NCBI GenBank assembly: GCA_038316385.1
Contig: JBBQAN010000001.1
Span: 62,001-126,000 of the forward strand
Length of the DNA stretch: 64,000 nt
Source: SZAS-103 sp038316385
GTDB lineage: Bacteria > Pseudomonadota > Gammaproteobacteria > Xanthomonadales > Xanthomonadaceae
Direction of reading: 5' to 3'
Part shown: positions 34,298 through 43,453 of the stretch, piece after piece
How the letters are laid out: the number at the start of each line of letters is the position of its first letter
Position numbering within the stretch: position 1 is the stretch's first letter
The notes under the pieces: generated by a model
Told to the model about the DNA's origin: nothing
The model's input: only the letters and a program-made list of their open reading frames with translations
Databases searched by the model: none
Program-made: the position numbers and the translations under genes

Positions 34298-37215
34298 ACG
34301 TTCTGGACAACGTGCATACGTAGATGTTCGACGGCTGCCTCCAGTTCGGCGAACAGCGGCGTCACTCGCGGCGCATCCGCAGTTCGTGCTGCGTGCTCGA
34401 ACGCAGCGGCGACGCTCGCGAGTTCGCCTGCCCCAACCAGCATTGCGGCGCCCTTGATCCGGTGCGCTGCGCGCGCAAGTTGTGGATAGTCGTTGTTGGC
34501 GAATGCGCGCACTACAGCCTCCAAGTCGTTGGTGGTGGTGGCGAGATAGTCGTCGAGCAGCAAGCTTCGTTGCGCGATATCGCCGCCGGTCAGCGCATCC
34601 AGAACGCTGCTGTCGAGCACTGCGGCTGCGGTTTGCGCGGTTGTATTTTGCGCAGGGTCGCTTTGCGTAGTGCCGGTTTGCTCGCTTGCTGATTGGGTGA
34701 CCACAGGCGCGATCGCAATCGCCGGTGTCTGCACCTGCGTCGCCAGCACCGGATGCGCGTGCGGCAGCCATCGCCCGAGGCATTCGGCGAGTTGCCGGAT
34801 GCTCACCGGCTTCGACAGGTAATCGTCCATACCGGCCGCCAGGCAACGCTGGGCTTCGCTTGTGAGCGCAGCGGCGGTCAGCGCAATCACCGGAATGCGC
34901 ACGCGTCCCTCACGCACTTCCTCTTCACGCAGCGCGCGCGTCAGCTGATAACCGTCCATGCGCGGCATGTGGATGTCCGAAAGCACCAGCGCATAACGTC
35001 CACTGCGCCAACGCTCGAGTCCTTCGAGGCCGTCTTCGGCCGTCTCGCAGGCGTAACCGGCCAAGGCGAGCTGACGCGCGACGACGAGTCGATTGGTCGG
35101 GTGGTCGTCAACGAGCAAGACGAGACTGCGATCGTTTTCGGCCTGCAGCACATCGGGCGTCGCACGCGGCTGAAACTGGTCGCGTTCGGACGCAAGTTCC
35201 GAAACGTCGTCCACGTCGGCCGCCTCCGCGACAGGCAACGTCAGCAACAGCCGCATCGTCGTACCGGAGCCTGACGCGCTCTCCATCGTGATCGTGCCGC
35301 CCATCAATTCAGCCAGTCGCTTGCAGATCACCAACCCGAGACCGGTACCGCCGAACCGCCGCGTGGTGCTGCCTTCCGCCTGGCTGAAAGGCTGGAACAA
35401 GCGTTCCTGTTGCTCGGCGGTCACCCCGATTCCAGTGTCGCTCACGCGCAAGCACAGACGTTCACCATCGGCATCGACGCCCAGCGATTCCAGCGCCGCG
35501 ACCACCGAGCCGTGCTCGGTGAACTTCAATGCATTCGACAGGAAGTTCGACAGGATCTGGCGCAAGCGCAGCGGATCGCCGACATGCGCCGCAGACACAT
35601 TTGGATCGATTTCGCAGACGAGCGCCAGCCCCTTGCTCGATGCCGAGTCGAAATAATTCTCGACGGTCTTGCGCAGCAGTGGCTCCATGCTCAAGGCGAC
35701 CGGTGCGAGCTCGAGGCGTCCCGCATCAATCTTCGAAAAATCGAGGATGTCACCGAGGATGCGCAGCAGCGCCTGCGCCGAATCCTGGATCGTACCCACT
35801 ATGCGGCGTTGCCCGGGTTCGAGCGTCTCGTGCGAAAGCACTTCGAGCATGCCGGTCACGCCGATCATCGGCGTGCGTATCTCGTGGCTCATCGCGGCGA
35901 GGAATTCGCTCTTGGCGAGATTGGCATCGCGCTCGGCAAGTTCGCTTGCGCGCAATGCATCCTCGAGCGTCTTGATTCGGGTCAGATCCGTCGCAACGCA
36001 CAGATAACCGATGATTTCATTGTTCTCATCGTGCATCGCGGATGTGGCAAGCAGGATCGGCACTTTTTCGCCATCCTTGCGCACCAATGTCCATTCATTG
36101 GCTTGCAGGCCGAGTTCGATCAACGCTGGAATCAGTCGCGCGTCGGCTGGCACGTTTTCACCGAGTACGGTGCCCAGGTGCTCGGCCACTTCGCGCACTT
36201 CGGTCAGCAGCAGCAAGCGCGCAAGACTGCGCTGGCCGATCATCGCGGACGCCTCGTAGCCGGACAACTGCTCGGCGTACGGATTGAAGCTGCTGAACCG
36301 GCCCGCGAGATCGATCGACATCACCGCCACTTGCGCCGCCGCAAACAGCGAACGCTGGAAATCCTCGCTGCGCGCGAGTGTCCTGCGCACCTGTTCGTTG
36401 CGCGCAAGCATTTCCGATTGCGCCGCTTCGGAGTCGCGTACGTCGTCGCGCATCACCAAAAAACTGTCCATCACCTCGCCGATTTCGCCGTCGGCACGGT
36501 AGCTCGGCAACGCAGCGTAATCGTGGCGTCGCATCTGCGATGTCAGCTCAATCAGGGCTTCCACTCCGCGATAGATGTTGCGCAAGACCCGGTTCGCGAA
36601 CCATCCGGCCAGCAACAGCATGAACAGGCTAAGACCGATGCGCAGGTTGCCGGCATTCAGGGCGCGCGCATTCTCCTCACGTACCTGCTGCTGTCCGCGG
36701 GCCAGAACCAGGGTGCCGAGGTGTTGCAGACGCGAGGTCACCGGGTCGATCGCCGGAAACACCTCGCTGCCGGACAAGTACCCGAACGCGCGTACGTCGT
36801 GGGTCTGTAGCGCCAGACGCAGCTTCGCCATGAGGTCATCGGCGCGCACGCGTGCGACTGCGATCTGGTGCAGCAACACGGCTTCGTCCCGCGTATGCGG
36901 CAATGCCTGCAACGAAGCCCATTCGGTATCAATCCGGTTGCGCGCCGTATCCATCGCGTCGCGGCCGGCGCTCCATTCCAGCGCGTTGTTGCGCACTCGG
37001 AAGACAGTGTTGACGACATCGAGGCCATAGCTGTCGGATACCGCCTGGATACGACGCAGGCTCACCAGTGTTTCGTCGCCGAGTTGCCGCAACGCTTCGG
37101 CGTGCTGACGGCGGCCCCATTCGTCGAGGCCGAGCACGGCCACGAGCGCAAACACCCATAATCCAAACAGGCCGAGCAATTGCAGGCGGATCGTGGACCT
37201 GCCGGGCCATTGCAT
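34294..37215 (-). CDS. Hybrid sensor histidine kinase with PAS, receiver and Hpt domains
   Basis: 973 aa. Two transmembrane helices (about 12-30 and 190-205) bound a periplasmic helical sensor; HAMP-like segment, PAS domain (about 285-415), kinase H-box AAMSHEIRTPMIG, N-box NFLSNALKFTE, G-boxes DTGIGV and GGTGLGL, a receiver (LLVDDHPTN, DIHMPRMDG, LSKPV), a Thr/Gln/Ala-rich linker, and a C-terminal Hpt domain with AHRIKGAAMLVGA. A complete phosphorelay in one chain, so an external receiver is the expected output. Its start is 2 bases after the stop of the EAL regulator, the obvious partner. Confidence 0.92.
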   Translation of the reverse strand: MQWPGRSTIRLQLLGLFGLWVFALVAVLGLDEWGRRQHAEALRQLGDETLVSLRRIQAVSDSYGLDVVNTVFRVRNNALEWSAGRDAMDTARNRIDTEWASLQALPHTRDEAVLLHQIAVARVRADDLMAKLRLALQTHDVRAFGYLSGSEVFPAIDPVTSRLQHLGTLVLARGQQQVREENARALNAGNLRIGLSLFMLLLAGWFANRVLRNIYRGVEALIELTSQMRRHDYAALPSYRADGEIGEVMDSFLVMRDDVRDSEAAQSEMLARNEQVRRTLARSEDFQRSLFAAAQVAVMSIDLAGRFSSFNPYAEQLSGYEASAMIGQRSLARLLLLTEVREVAEHLGTVLGENVPADARLIPALIELGLQANEWTLVRKDGEKVPILLATSAMHDENNEIIGYLCVATDLTRIKTLEDALRASELAERDANLAKSEFLAAMSHEIRTPMIGVTGMLEVLSHETLEPGQRRIVGTIQDSAQALLRILGDILDFSKIDAGRLELAPVALSMEPLLRKTVENYFDSASSKGLALVCEIDPNVSAAHVGDPLRLRQILSNFLSNALKFTEHGSVVAALESLGVDADGERLCLRVSDTGIGVTAEQQERLFQPFSQAEGSTTRRFGGTGLGLVICKRLAELMGGTITMESASGSGTTMRLLLTLPVAEAADVDDVSELASERDQFQPRATPDVLQAENDRSLVLLVDDHPTNRLVVARQLALAGYACETAEDGLEGLERWRSGRYALVLSDIHMPRMDGYQLTRALREEEVREGRVRIPVIALTAAALTSEAQRCLAAGMDDYLSKPVSIRQLAECLGRWLPHAHPVLATQVQTPAIAIAPVVTQSASEQTGTTQSDPAQNTTAQTAAAVLDSSVLDALTGGDIAQRSLLLDDYLATTTNDLEAVVRAFANNDYPQLARAAHRIKGAAMLVGAGELASVAAAFEHAARTADAPRVTPLFAELEAAVEHLRMHVVQNV

Positions 37216-37217
37216 GG

Positions 37218-38414
37218 TTATTGCCGGGTCTTGCGCCAGCGTTCGACCGTCTCGGCCAAGCGGTCGCCCGCAACTGCCGGCGAGATCAGGTAACCCTGGG
37301 CGAAGTCGCAACCGCATTGGGCGAGAAGCTGCCATTCCTCCATCGTCTCGACGCCTTCAGCGACGACCTTCAGATCGAGCTTGCGCGCCAGATCGATGCT
37401 GGTCTCGATCATCGCAAGCTTGCGCGGCTGCTCGGGAGAACGATGCACGAAGCCGCGATCGATCTTGAGTTCGGTAAACGGGATTTCGGACAGTTGCGCG
37501 AGCGACGAGTAGCCGGTGCCGAAGTCGTCAACGCTCAGACCGAAGCCCTTCAGGCGCAGGCGCGCAAGCATCGCCAGTCCGCTTGCGGTGTCGCTCATCA
37601 ACGCACTTTCGGTCACTTCCAGCACGATGTCCGCCGGCTGCAAACCATGGCTGCGCACCACACTTTCGTATTGATCGGCAACTTCCGCACCAGTGAGGTT
37701 CTGCGCGGAGATGTTGACCGATACTTTCAGGCGCATACCGTCGGCCGCCCAGCGATGCTGCCATTCGCAGCTCAGCCCGAGCATGCGTTCGGTGAATTCC
37801 CCGATCATCCCGTGCGCTTCGACCAGCGGCATGAAATGCACCGCGCTGAGCGCCTTTCCATCGGGCTGGATCCAGCGTGCAAGTGCCTCGACGCTGACGA
37901 TTCTGCCATTGTGCATTTCCGCTTGCGGCTGGAACCACGGAACGATCCGATTGTCGTCGAACGCAGCGCGTACCTGTTCGACTGTCGTCTGCACGAGTGC
38001 GTATGGGGCCTTGACACTCGGTTCGGTACCCAGCAACGCCAACAAGTGCGTGAGCCGCTCGGTGGAGAGGGGCTTGGGCACGCTGCCGAGCACGCGCAGA
38101 CCAAGGGCTTCGGCCATGACCTGAACTGTATGCAGCAGCGCTGCATCCATCGCACTGACCACCGCGATCGCGGGTGCCAGCCGGTGTTGTGCGATCAGCC
38201 CGATGAATTCGACGCCGTCCATGCCGGGCATGTCGAGATCCACCAGCACGACGTCCGGCGGCTTGTCCATGGAACGCAGGAGTTCGAGCGCCTCGAACCC
38301 CCCCGCTGCCTCGACCGTACGGCCGATGCCGAGTTCGGCAAGCAACCGCATTCCGAGGCGACGCTGGAAGTCGTGATCCTCGACCAGCAGCACGCAGATG
38401 TCGGAATATTGCAT
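37218..38414 (-). CDS. Response regulator with EAL (cyclic-di-GMP phosphodiesterase) domain
   Basis: 398 aa. Receiver domain (LLVEDHDFQRRL, Asp in VLVDLDMPGMDG, SVPKPL) followed by an EAL domain with an intact active site: VEALARW, SVNISAQNL, LEVTESAL, DDFGTGYSSL, LKIDRGFV, EGVET and AQGYL. It should hydrolyse c-di-GMP under control of phosphorylation, most likely by the kinase encoded 2 bases downstream. The ATG at 38414 has a strong AGGAGG; upstream extension to 38795 runs through the divergent promoter region and is rejected. Confidence 0.93.
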   Translation of the reverse strand: MQYSDICVLLVEDHDFQRRLGMRLLAELGIGRTVEAAGGFEALELLRSMDKPPDVVLVDLDMPGMDGVEFIGLIAQHRLAPAIAVVSAMDAALLHTVQVMAEALGLRVLGSVPKPLSTERLTHLLALLGTEPSVKAPYALVQTTVEQVRAAFDDNRIVPWFQPQAEMHNGRIVSVEALARWIQPDGKALSAVHFMPLVEAHGMIGEFTERMLGLSCEWQHRWAADGMRLKVSVNISAQNLTGAEVADQYESVVRSHGLQPADIVLEVTESALMSDTASGLAMLARLRLKGFGLSVDDFGTGYSSLAQLSEIPFTELKIDRGFVHRSPEQPRKLAMIETSIDLARKLDLKVVAEGVETMEEWQLLAQCGCDFAQGYLISPAVAGDRLAETVERWRKTRQ

Positions 38415-38598
38415 TCGCGCCTCCTGACGAATGGCGCCGGATTCGGTTGCGCGCCCTGTTGCGCGAACAGTGAACCATCGGCGCGGAGCGTGCAAGACAC
38501 CTGCAGCCAATGCGCCGCGCTGCCCGGAGATGCGGTCGGTTCGATCATCGATGCCCCATTCGCGATACTCTCTGGCATCCCGTATCGGTCGGTGTGCA

Positions 38599-39309
38599 AT
38601 GTCCGATCTTCGCAATCTGCTGCTGGACTGCCGCTCGGCTCTGCGCCGCGCGAATCGTCGCTTCGAGGACGATCCGCTGCGCGCGAAGCTCGACGAGGCG
38701 ATCAACGACCTCGACAAGGCCGATGACGACGACGAGTTGGCCGAACCGGAAACGCGCACCGCGCAGCAAGTCGCGTATGCATGGCAGATCGCCACACGCA
38801 GCCTGCGCGTAACCCACCCCGATCTCTACACGGGTTTGTCCAGGCGCGTGACCGACATGCTCGACACTGAAGTGCTGCACGACCAGGCAACCGAATTCAT
38901 CGCGCTCGAAGCGAAGCTTGAAGCTGCCAACAACGTGCGGCAAACCTCGGTTGCAGAACTTGCGGAACTGCGCAACGAACTCGCAAAAGTGGTTCCGTTG
39001 GCCGGCCGCGATGCGATCGGCACCGATGCCGAATGCACGCAGCGGCGCATCCAGATATTGGTCAAGGCCGCCGAGAAAGGTGGGGGTTTGCCGAAGCCGC
39101 TGGAAGACAATCCCACCGACCAGACGCACACACGCGAAGAATTGGAGGCCGTCGTCCAAGGCCGTCGCCAGCTCAGCCGCTGGGAGCGCTCGTGGTGTCT
39201 CGCCGAAGCGCTGGTGATGACCGAGATGACCGCCGCGCAGTTGAACACGATGCCTGACGTGGCATTGGTGAAGCTGGTGCTGACGGGGCCGACTGCGTCA
39301 ACAACCTGA
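38599..39309 (+). CDS. Uncharacterised 236-aa protein
   Basis: Not recognised. Soluble, mostly helical and strongly charged: DEAINDLDKADDDDELAEPET near residues 32-52, AELAELRNELAKVVPLAGRDAIG in the middle, then KPLEDNPTDQTHTREELEAVVQG. No signal peptide or membrane helix. The ATG at 38599 fits the start of coding bias. The 3' end overlaps the 3' end of the convergent FAD-dependent oxidoreductase gene by 12 bases. Divergent from the EAL regulator with 184 bases between. Confidence 0.7.
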   Translation: MSDLRNLLLDCRSALRRANRRFEDDPLRAKLDEAINDLDKADDDDELAEPETRTAQQVAYAWQIATRSLRVTHPDLYTGLSRRVTDMLDTEVLHDQATEFIALEAKLEAANNVRQTSVAELAELRNELAKVVPLAGRDAIGTDAECTQRRIQILVKAAEKGGGLPKPLEDNPTDQTHTREELEAVVQGRRQLSRWERSWCLAEALVMTEMTAAQLNTMPDVALVKLVLTGPTASTT

Positions 39310-40974
39310 GCTGCGACAAGCGCGATTCACCATCGCCGACGCCACCGCTTCCGCCACCTTGATGCCATCCACGCCCGCCGACAGGATGCCGCCCGCGTAG
39401 CCTGCGCCTTCGCCGGCCGGAAACAGGCCGCGCGTGTTGAGGCTTTGGCAATCGTCGCCGCGCTTGATGCGCACGGGTGACGACGTGCGCGTTTCGACGC
39501 CGGTGAGAATCGCGTCGTGCATCGCGAATCCCTTGAGTTGCCGGTCGAACATCGGCAGCGCTTCGCGGATCGCGGCGATCGCGTAATCGGGCAACGATTG
39601 ATCGAGATCACCGAGTTTGACGCCGGGTTTATAAGACGGCTGCACGGTTCCAAACTCCTTCGACGCCTGCGCCTTGATGAAGTCGCCAACCAATTGCCCC
39701 GGCGCACTGTAGTCGCCGCCGCCATCGGCGAAAGCGCGCGATTCCCAATACCGTTGCAAGGCGATGCCGGCAAGCGGGCCTTCGCCATACGGCGTGTAGT
39801 CCTCTGGCGCGATCCCGACAACAATGGCTGCATTCGCGTTGCGTTCGTTGCGCGAATACTGGCTCATGCCATTGGTGACAACGCGGCCCGGCTCTGATAC
39901 CGCCGCGACGACGGTGCCGCCCGGACACATGCAGAAGCTGTACACCGACCTTCCGTTCCGGCCGTTATCAGAGCCGCAGTGATGCACGAGCTTGTAATCG
40001 GCAGCGCCCAGCAGCGGATGCCCGGCTTGTGGTCCGAAGCGTGCGCGATCGACCAGCGATTGCGGGTGCTCGATGCGCAAGCCGATCGAAAAAGGTTTCG
40101 CTTCCACGTAAACACCGCGCGCATGAAGCATTGCGAAGGTGTCACGCGCGCTGTGGCCGAGCGCGAGCACGACGTGATCGGTGCGCAACTGCTCGCCATT
40201 CGCCAGCGCAACGCCGCGCACGTGGCGCACTCCGGATGCATCTTCTTCGATCAACACATCATCCACGCGCTGCGAGAAACGGATTTCGCCGCCGAGCGCT
40301 TCGATCGTTGCGCGCATGTTCTCGACCATCGTCACCAACCGGAACGTGCCGATGTGCGGCTTGCTGACGTAGAGGATTTCATCGGGCGCGCCGGCCTTGA
40401 CGAACTCGGTCAACACCTTGCGTCCGTGATGCAGCGGATCGCGGATCTGGCTGTACAACTTGCCATCGGAAAACGTGCCCGCACCGCCTTCGCCGAATTG
40501 CACGTTCGATTCCGGATCGAGCTTGCGCTTGCGCCACAACCCGAACGTATCCACCGTGCGCTCGCGCACCGCCTTGCCACGTTCGAGCACGATCGGCCGG
40601 AATCCCATCTGCGCGAGGATCAGTGCCGCGAACAATCCGCACGGCCCAAAGCCGATCACGATCGGCCGCAACGCGAGGTTTTCGGGCGCGCGCGCGACGA
40701 ACTTGTAGTCCGTATCCGGAGTCGGCATGACCTGCGCACCGGATGCTTTCGACGCCGGCTGCATGCGCTTGAGAACCGCCGCCTCATCGACCACATCCAC
40801 ATCCACCGCATAGATCAAAACGATCCCGCCGCGCTTGCGCGCATCGTAGCTGCGCTTGGCGACGGTGTACCTGAGCAAAGCGTCCGCGTCGATGTTCAAC
40901 CGCGCAAGGATCGCGGCGTTCAGTGCGTCTTCGGCGTGATCAAGCGGAAGCTTGAGGTCGGTCAATCGAAGCAT
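39298..40974 (-). CDS. FAD-dependent oxidoreductase of the COG2509 type
   Basis: 558 aa. Residues 1-75 form a small N-terminal domain (LTDLKLPLDHAEDALNAAI), then the dinucleotide-binding motif VIGFGPCGLFAALILAQMG and FAD-contact stretches VVLALGHSARDTF and GLFPAGEGAGYAGGILSAG. FSFCMCPGG-type sequence (YSFCMCPGG) is characteristic of this group of uncharacterised flavoproteins, which are related to geranylgeranyl reductase and BFPP folds. Reaction unknown. Start at 40974 chosen from the family start MLRLTDLKLP. Confidence 0.88.
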   Translation of the reverse strand: MLRLTDLKLPLDHAEDALNAAILARLNIDADALLRYTVAKRSYDARKRGGIVLIYAVDVDVVDEAAVLKRMQPASKASGAQVMPTPDTDYKFVARAPENLALRPIVIGFGPCGLFAALILAQMGFRPIVLERGKAVRERTVDTFGLWRKRKLDPESNVQFGEGGAGTFSDGKLYSQIRDPLHHGRKVLTEFVKAGAPDEILYVSKPHIGTFRLVTMVENMRATIEALGGEIRFSQRVDDVLIEEDASGVRHVRGVALANGEQLRTDHVVLALGHSARDTFAMLHARGVYVEAKPFSIGLRIEHPQSLVDRARFGPQAGHPLLGAADYKLVHHCGSDNGRNGRSVYSFCMCPGGTVVAAVSEPGRVVTNGMSQYSRNERNANAAIVVGIAPEDYTPYGEGPLAGIALQRYWESRAFADGGGDYSAPGQLVGDFIKAQASKEFGTVQPSYKPGVKLGDLDQSLPDYAIAAIREALPMFDRQLKGFAMHDAILTGVETRTSSPVRIKRGDDCQSLNTRGLFPAGEGAGYAGGILSAGVDGIKVAEAVASAMVNRACRSSGC

Positions 40975-41033
40975 GGTAGAAATTCGCAGGGAAGCCACAT
41001 TCTAGCGAATCGTTCGTCCGCATTCGTTTCAAC

Positions 41034-41948
41034 CTACAGCGGATTCGACGAGAGCCGATGATGGATTGCGCTCGCCGCGATGGCCGCATGACCGACCGCG
41101 ACGCTGATCTGATTGAGCGCGCTCACCACGTCTCCTGCGGCGTACAAGCGATCGACGCTGGTCTGCAATGATGCATCCACGATCAATTCGCCGTGCGCAT
41201 CCGTGCGCGCGCCGAGCGCAGCCGCAAGACCAGCCTGCGCTTGTGCGCCGAGCACCGGATACAGCGAATCGAACAGCTCCTCACGATCCGCCCATTTCAC
41301 CCGGCACCCGATGATCTTGCGATCGCTGCCTGACACCAGTTCGATTGTTTTTGGTGGCGGCAACACTTGCAACCCGAATTCGTGCGCAAGCTCGCGATCG
41401 GCCAATGCGGGTTCGCCCGGTTCGGACAACACCACGGTAACGCTGCGCGAATACGAGCGCAGGAAGGCAGCGTGGCGGATTGCACTGTTTGCCGGTCCAT
41501 ACACCGCGATGCGATGGTCGTGCGCCTCGTATCCATCGCAGATCGCACAAATGCGCACGACGGCGGCGGTGATGCCGCGCTTGATGCGCGGCACCGGCGG
41601 CAAGCGATCCACGATGCCCGTCGCCAGAATGACTGCGCGCGCAGCCCAGCTGCGCCCGTCGGCATGCGCGATGAACCGATCGGCGGTCGCTTCGAGGCGC
41701 TGCACACGCGCGTCGATCGGCGCAACGCCGAATTGCGCGGCCTGCGTCGTCATCTTCTCGATCAATTCGCTGCCGGAAATGCCGAACGGAAACCCCGGAC
41801 AGTTGTGGCTGACCGGGATGTAGTGCGCACGGCTCTCGCCCATACCGATCAGTGCGATGCGGCGGCGGAAGCGCGCCAGATATGTCGCTGCGGTCAGGCC
41901 GGCCGGGCCTGCGCCGACAATGATGCAATCGAGCAAATCGTCGTCCAT
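41034..41948 (-). CDS. Thioredoxin reductase-like NAD(P)/FAD oxidoreductase
   Basis: 304 aa, the size of bacterial TrxB. FAD motif IIVGAGPAGLTAATYLARF, a redox CxxC (CAICDGYE) at the usual place, NAD(P)-binding region IAVYGPANSAIRHAAFL in which the GxGxxA pattern is degraded to GPANSA, and the C-terminal AAGDVVSALNQISVAVGHA. It may be a TrxB paralogue with altered pyridine nucleotide use. GGGGA precedes the ATG at 41948. Divergent from the DUF3833 lipoprotein gene. Confidence 0.85.
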   Translation of the reverse strand: MDDDLLDCIIVGAGPAGLTAATYLARFRRRIALIGMGESRAHYIPVSHNCPGFPFGISGSELIEKMTTQAAQFGVAPIDARVQRLEATADRFIAHADGRSWAARAVILATGIVDRLPPVPRIKRGITAAVVRICAICDGYEAHDHRIAVYGPANSAIRHAAFLRSYSRSVTVVLSEPGEPALADRELAHEFGLQVLPPPKTIELVSGSDRKIIGCRVKWADREELFDSLYPVLGAQAQAGLAAALGARTDAHGELIVDASLQTSVDRLYAAGDVVSALNQISVAVGHAAIAASAIHHRLSSNPL

Positions 41949-42075
41949 GAAGTTCCCCGTGAACCGATCAACCAGAAGAATACCGATTGCGTCGCGCGCC
42001 TGCATATAGACGCTTTCTGCGGTATGCGCTTGCATCTTCACATCAAGCAAGCACGCGTTGGCCCAAGCTCTCTTT

Positions 42076-42651
42076 ATGCGTATCGCATCCATTCCATTGT
42101 TGGCTGTCGCGATAGCCTGCGCGGCGCTGACCGGCGGTTGCGCAAGCTTGCCAGCGTCGCATTTCGCCACGACTACGCCGCATTTCGACCCAATCGCGTA
42201 TTTCACCGGGCCGACACGATCGTGGGGCGTGGTCGAAAACCGCGCAGGCGATCCAAAAAGCCGCTTTCGCTGTGCAATGTTTGGCCGTGACGACGGAAAT
42301 GCGCTTGCTATTACCCAGGATTTCACGTTCGACAACGGTCGCAAACAACGGCGCATCTGGCGGATCCAACGCATCGACGAACACCGCTTCGACGCCACCT
42401 CGCCGGATGTGATCGGCGTTGCCACCGGCTATGCATACGGCAACGCTTTCCATTGGGAATACACACTGCAACTGAAACCCGGCAACCCGCTGTCGCGTGT
42501 GCACATGAAGCACTGGATGTATCTGGCCGACGATGGCGATCTGATGATCAATCGGGTGATCATCAGCAAGCTCGGCATTGTCATCGCCGAGACCACCGAA
42601 TATTTTCGGCGCGGAGCGAGCGACGCGGTAGCGCTTCGCAAGTCGCAATAA
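42076..42651 (+). CDS. DUF3833 family lipoprotein
   Basis: 191 aa. Signal peptide with lipobox TGGC (Cys22). The mature domain begins PHFDPIAYFTGPTRSWGVVENRAGDP, then WRIQRIDEHRFDATSPDVIG and HWEYTLQLKPG, the DUF3833 pattern of a lipocalin-like beta-barrel. Function unknown; in other bacteria these sit in loci for lipid or photolyase-type stress functions. ATG 42076 chosen to start the signal peptide. Confidence 0.87.
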   Translation: MRIASIPLLAVAIACAALTGGCASLPASHFATTTPHFDPIAYFTGPTRSWGVVENRAGDPKSRFRCAMFGRDDGNALAITQDFTFDNGRKQRRIWRIQRIDEHRFDATSPDVIGVATGYAYGNAFHWEYTLQLKPGNPLSRVHMKHWMYLADDGDLMINRVIISKLGIVIAETTEYFRRGASDAVALRKSQ

Positions 42652-42909
42652 TCGTGCGTGCAAGGTGTGGCGCAACCTGACTTTTGCACTTCAAGAAAAT
42701 CGACGATGCACACAGTGCAAGCCGTTGCATAACATCAGATTCAGTGCGACCTGCGTAGCATGGTCGTCAGCGGTAGATGCAATATCTCGCAGTGATATTC
42801 ACTCCGACGATCGCTTGCCGCTTGGTTCCAGTCGTGCCGGCCGCGCAATGTGGCCCGTTCCCAGATCGTGCGCCGACTGGCAATTCAGCAACATGAAAGG
42901 AGTTCCAAA

Positions 42910-43356
42910 ATGAATCATACCAACCACATTCTCAACGACCTTGTGGAAGTCGCTCGCGATGGCGAAACGTTTTACGAGCACGCAGCGACCAAGGTCGATC
43001 AGCCTGACCTGCGGATTCTGTTCACGCGCTTGGCGATGGTCAAACGCAATATCGTGAAGGAACTGTCAGGCGAGATTCGCGCGGGCGGCGAGAAGCCGAC
43101 GCAAACCGGGTCGTGGGCCGGCGATTTCAACAAGATGTACGGCGACATCCGTGCGCTGCTTGGCGACAAGAACCACGCCTACGTTGCACAACTCGAAGAG
43201 TCCGAGGATCGCATGCTGAAAGGATTCGAAAAAGCGATCAACGACAAGGAAACCTCGGCGAGCGCCCGCCTCGTGCTGACGCGCCTGCTGCCCGAAGTGC
43301 GCCAGTGTCATGATTTGATGCGTGACCGCAAGGTAGCGCTCAAGAAAGCCGCCTGA
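42910..43356 (+). CDS. PA2169/DUF2383 four-helix-bundle protein
   Basis: 148 aa helical protein, HILNDLVEVARDGETFYEHAA at the N-terminus, then FTRLAMVKRNIVKEL, YGDIRALLGDKNHAYVAQLEESEDRMLKGF and a basic tail. This is the DUF2383 ferritin-like bundle of unknown role, often induced by stress. An excellent AAGGAG lies 9 bases before the ATG. The 258-base gap upstream has no supported gene. A strong terminator follows. Confidence 0.86.
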   Translation: MNHTNHILNDLVEVARDGETFYEHAATKVDQPDLRILFTRLAMVKRNIVKELSGEIRAGGEKPTQTGSWAGDFNKMYGDIRALLGDKNHAYVAQLEESEDRMLKGFEKAINDKETSASARLVLTRLLPEVRQCHDLMRDRKVALKKAA

Positions 43357-43376
43357 TTTTTCGCGGCCCAATCAAG

Positions 43377-43408
43377 GCCCGTCCGGAGCGATCCGGTCGG
43401 GCTTTTTT
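43377..43408 (+). terminator. Rho-independent terminator after the DUF2383 gene
   Basis: GCCCG-T-CCGG (43377-43386) pairs with CCGG-T-CGGGC (43393-43402) around AGCGAT, with a central T-T mismatch, followed by six T. It starts 21 bases past the stop. Confidence 0.9.
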
Positions 43409-43453
43409 GTTCGTAGCATCGCGGATGCAACGCGCGAGGCGGCGCGCGCCGGA

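Noticed and set aside
42652..42909. Short open frames in the gap before the DUF2383 gene
   Set aside because: Codon use is unlike neighbours, no ribosome-binding site, and no similarity was recognised; treated as non-coding.
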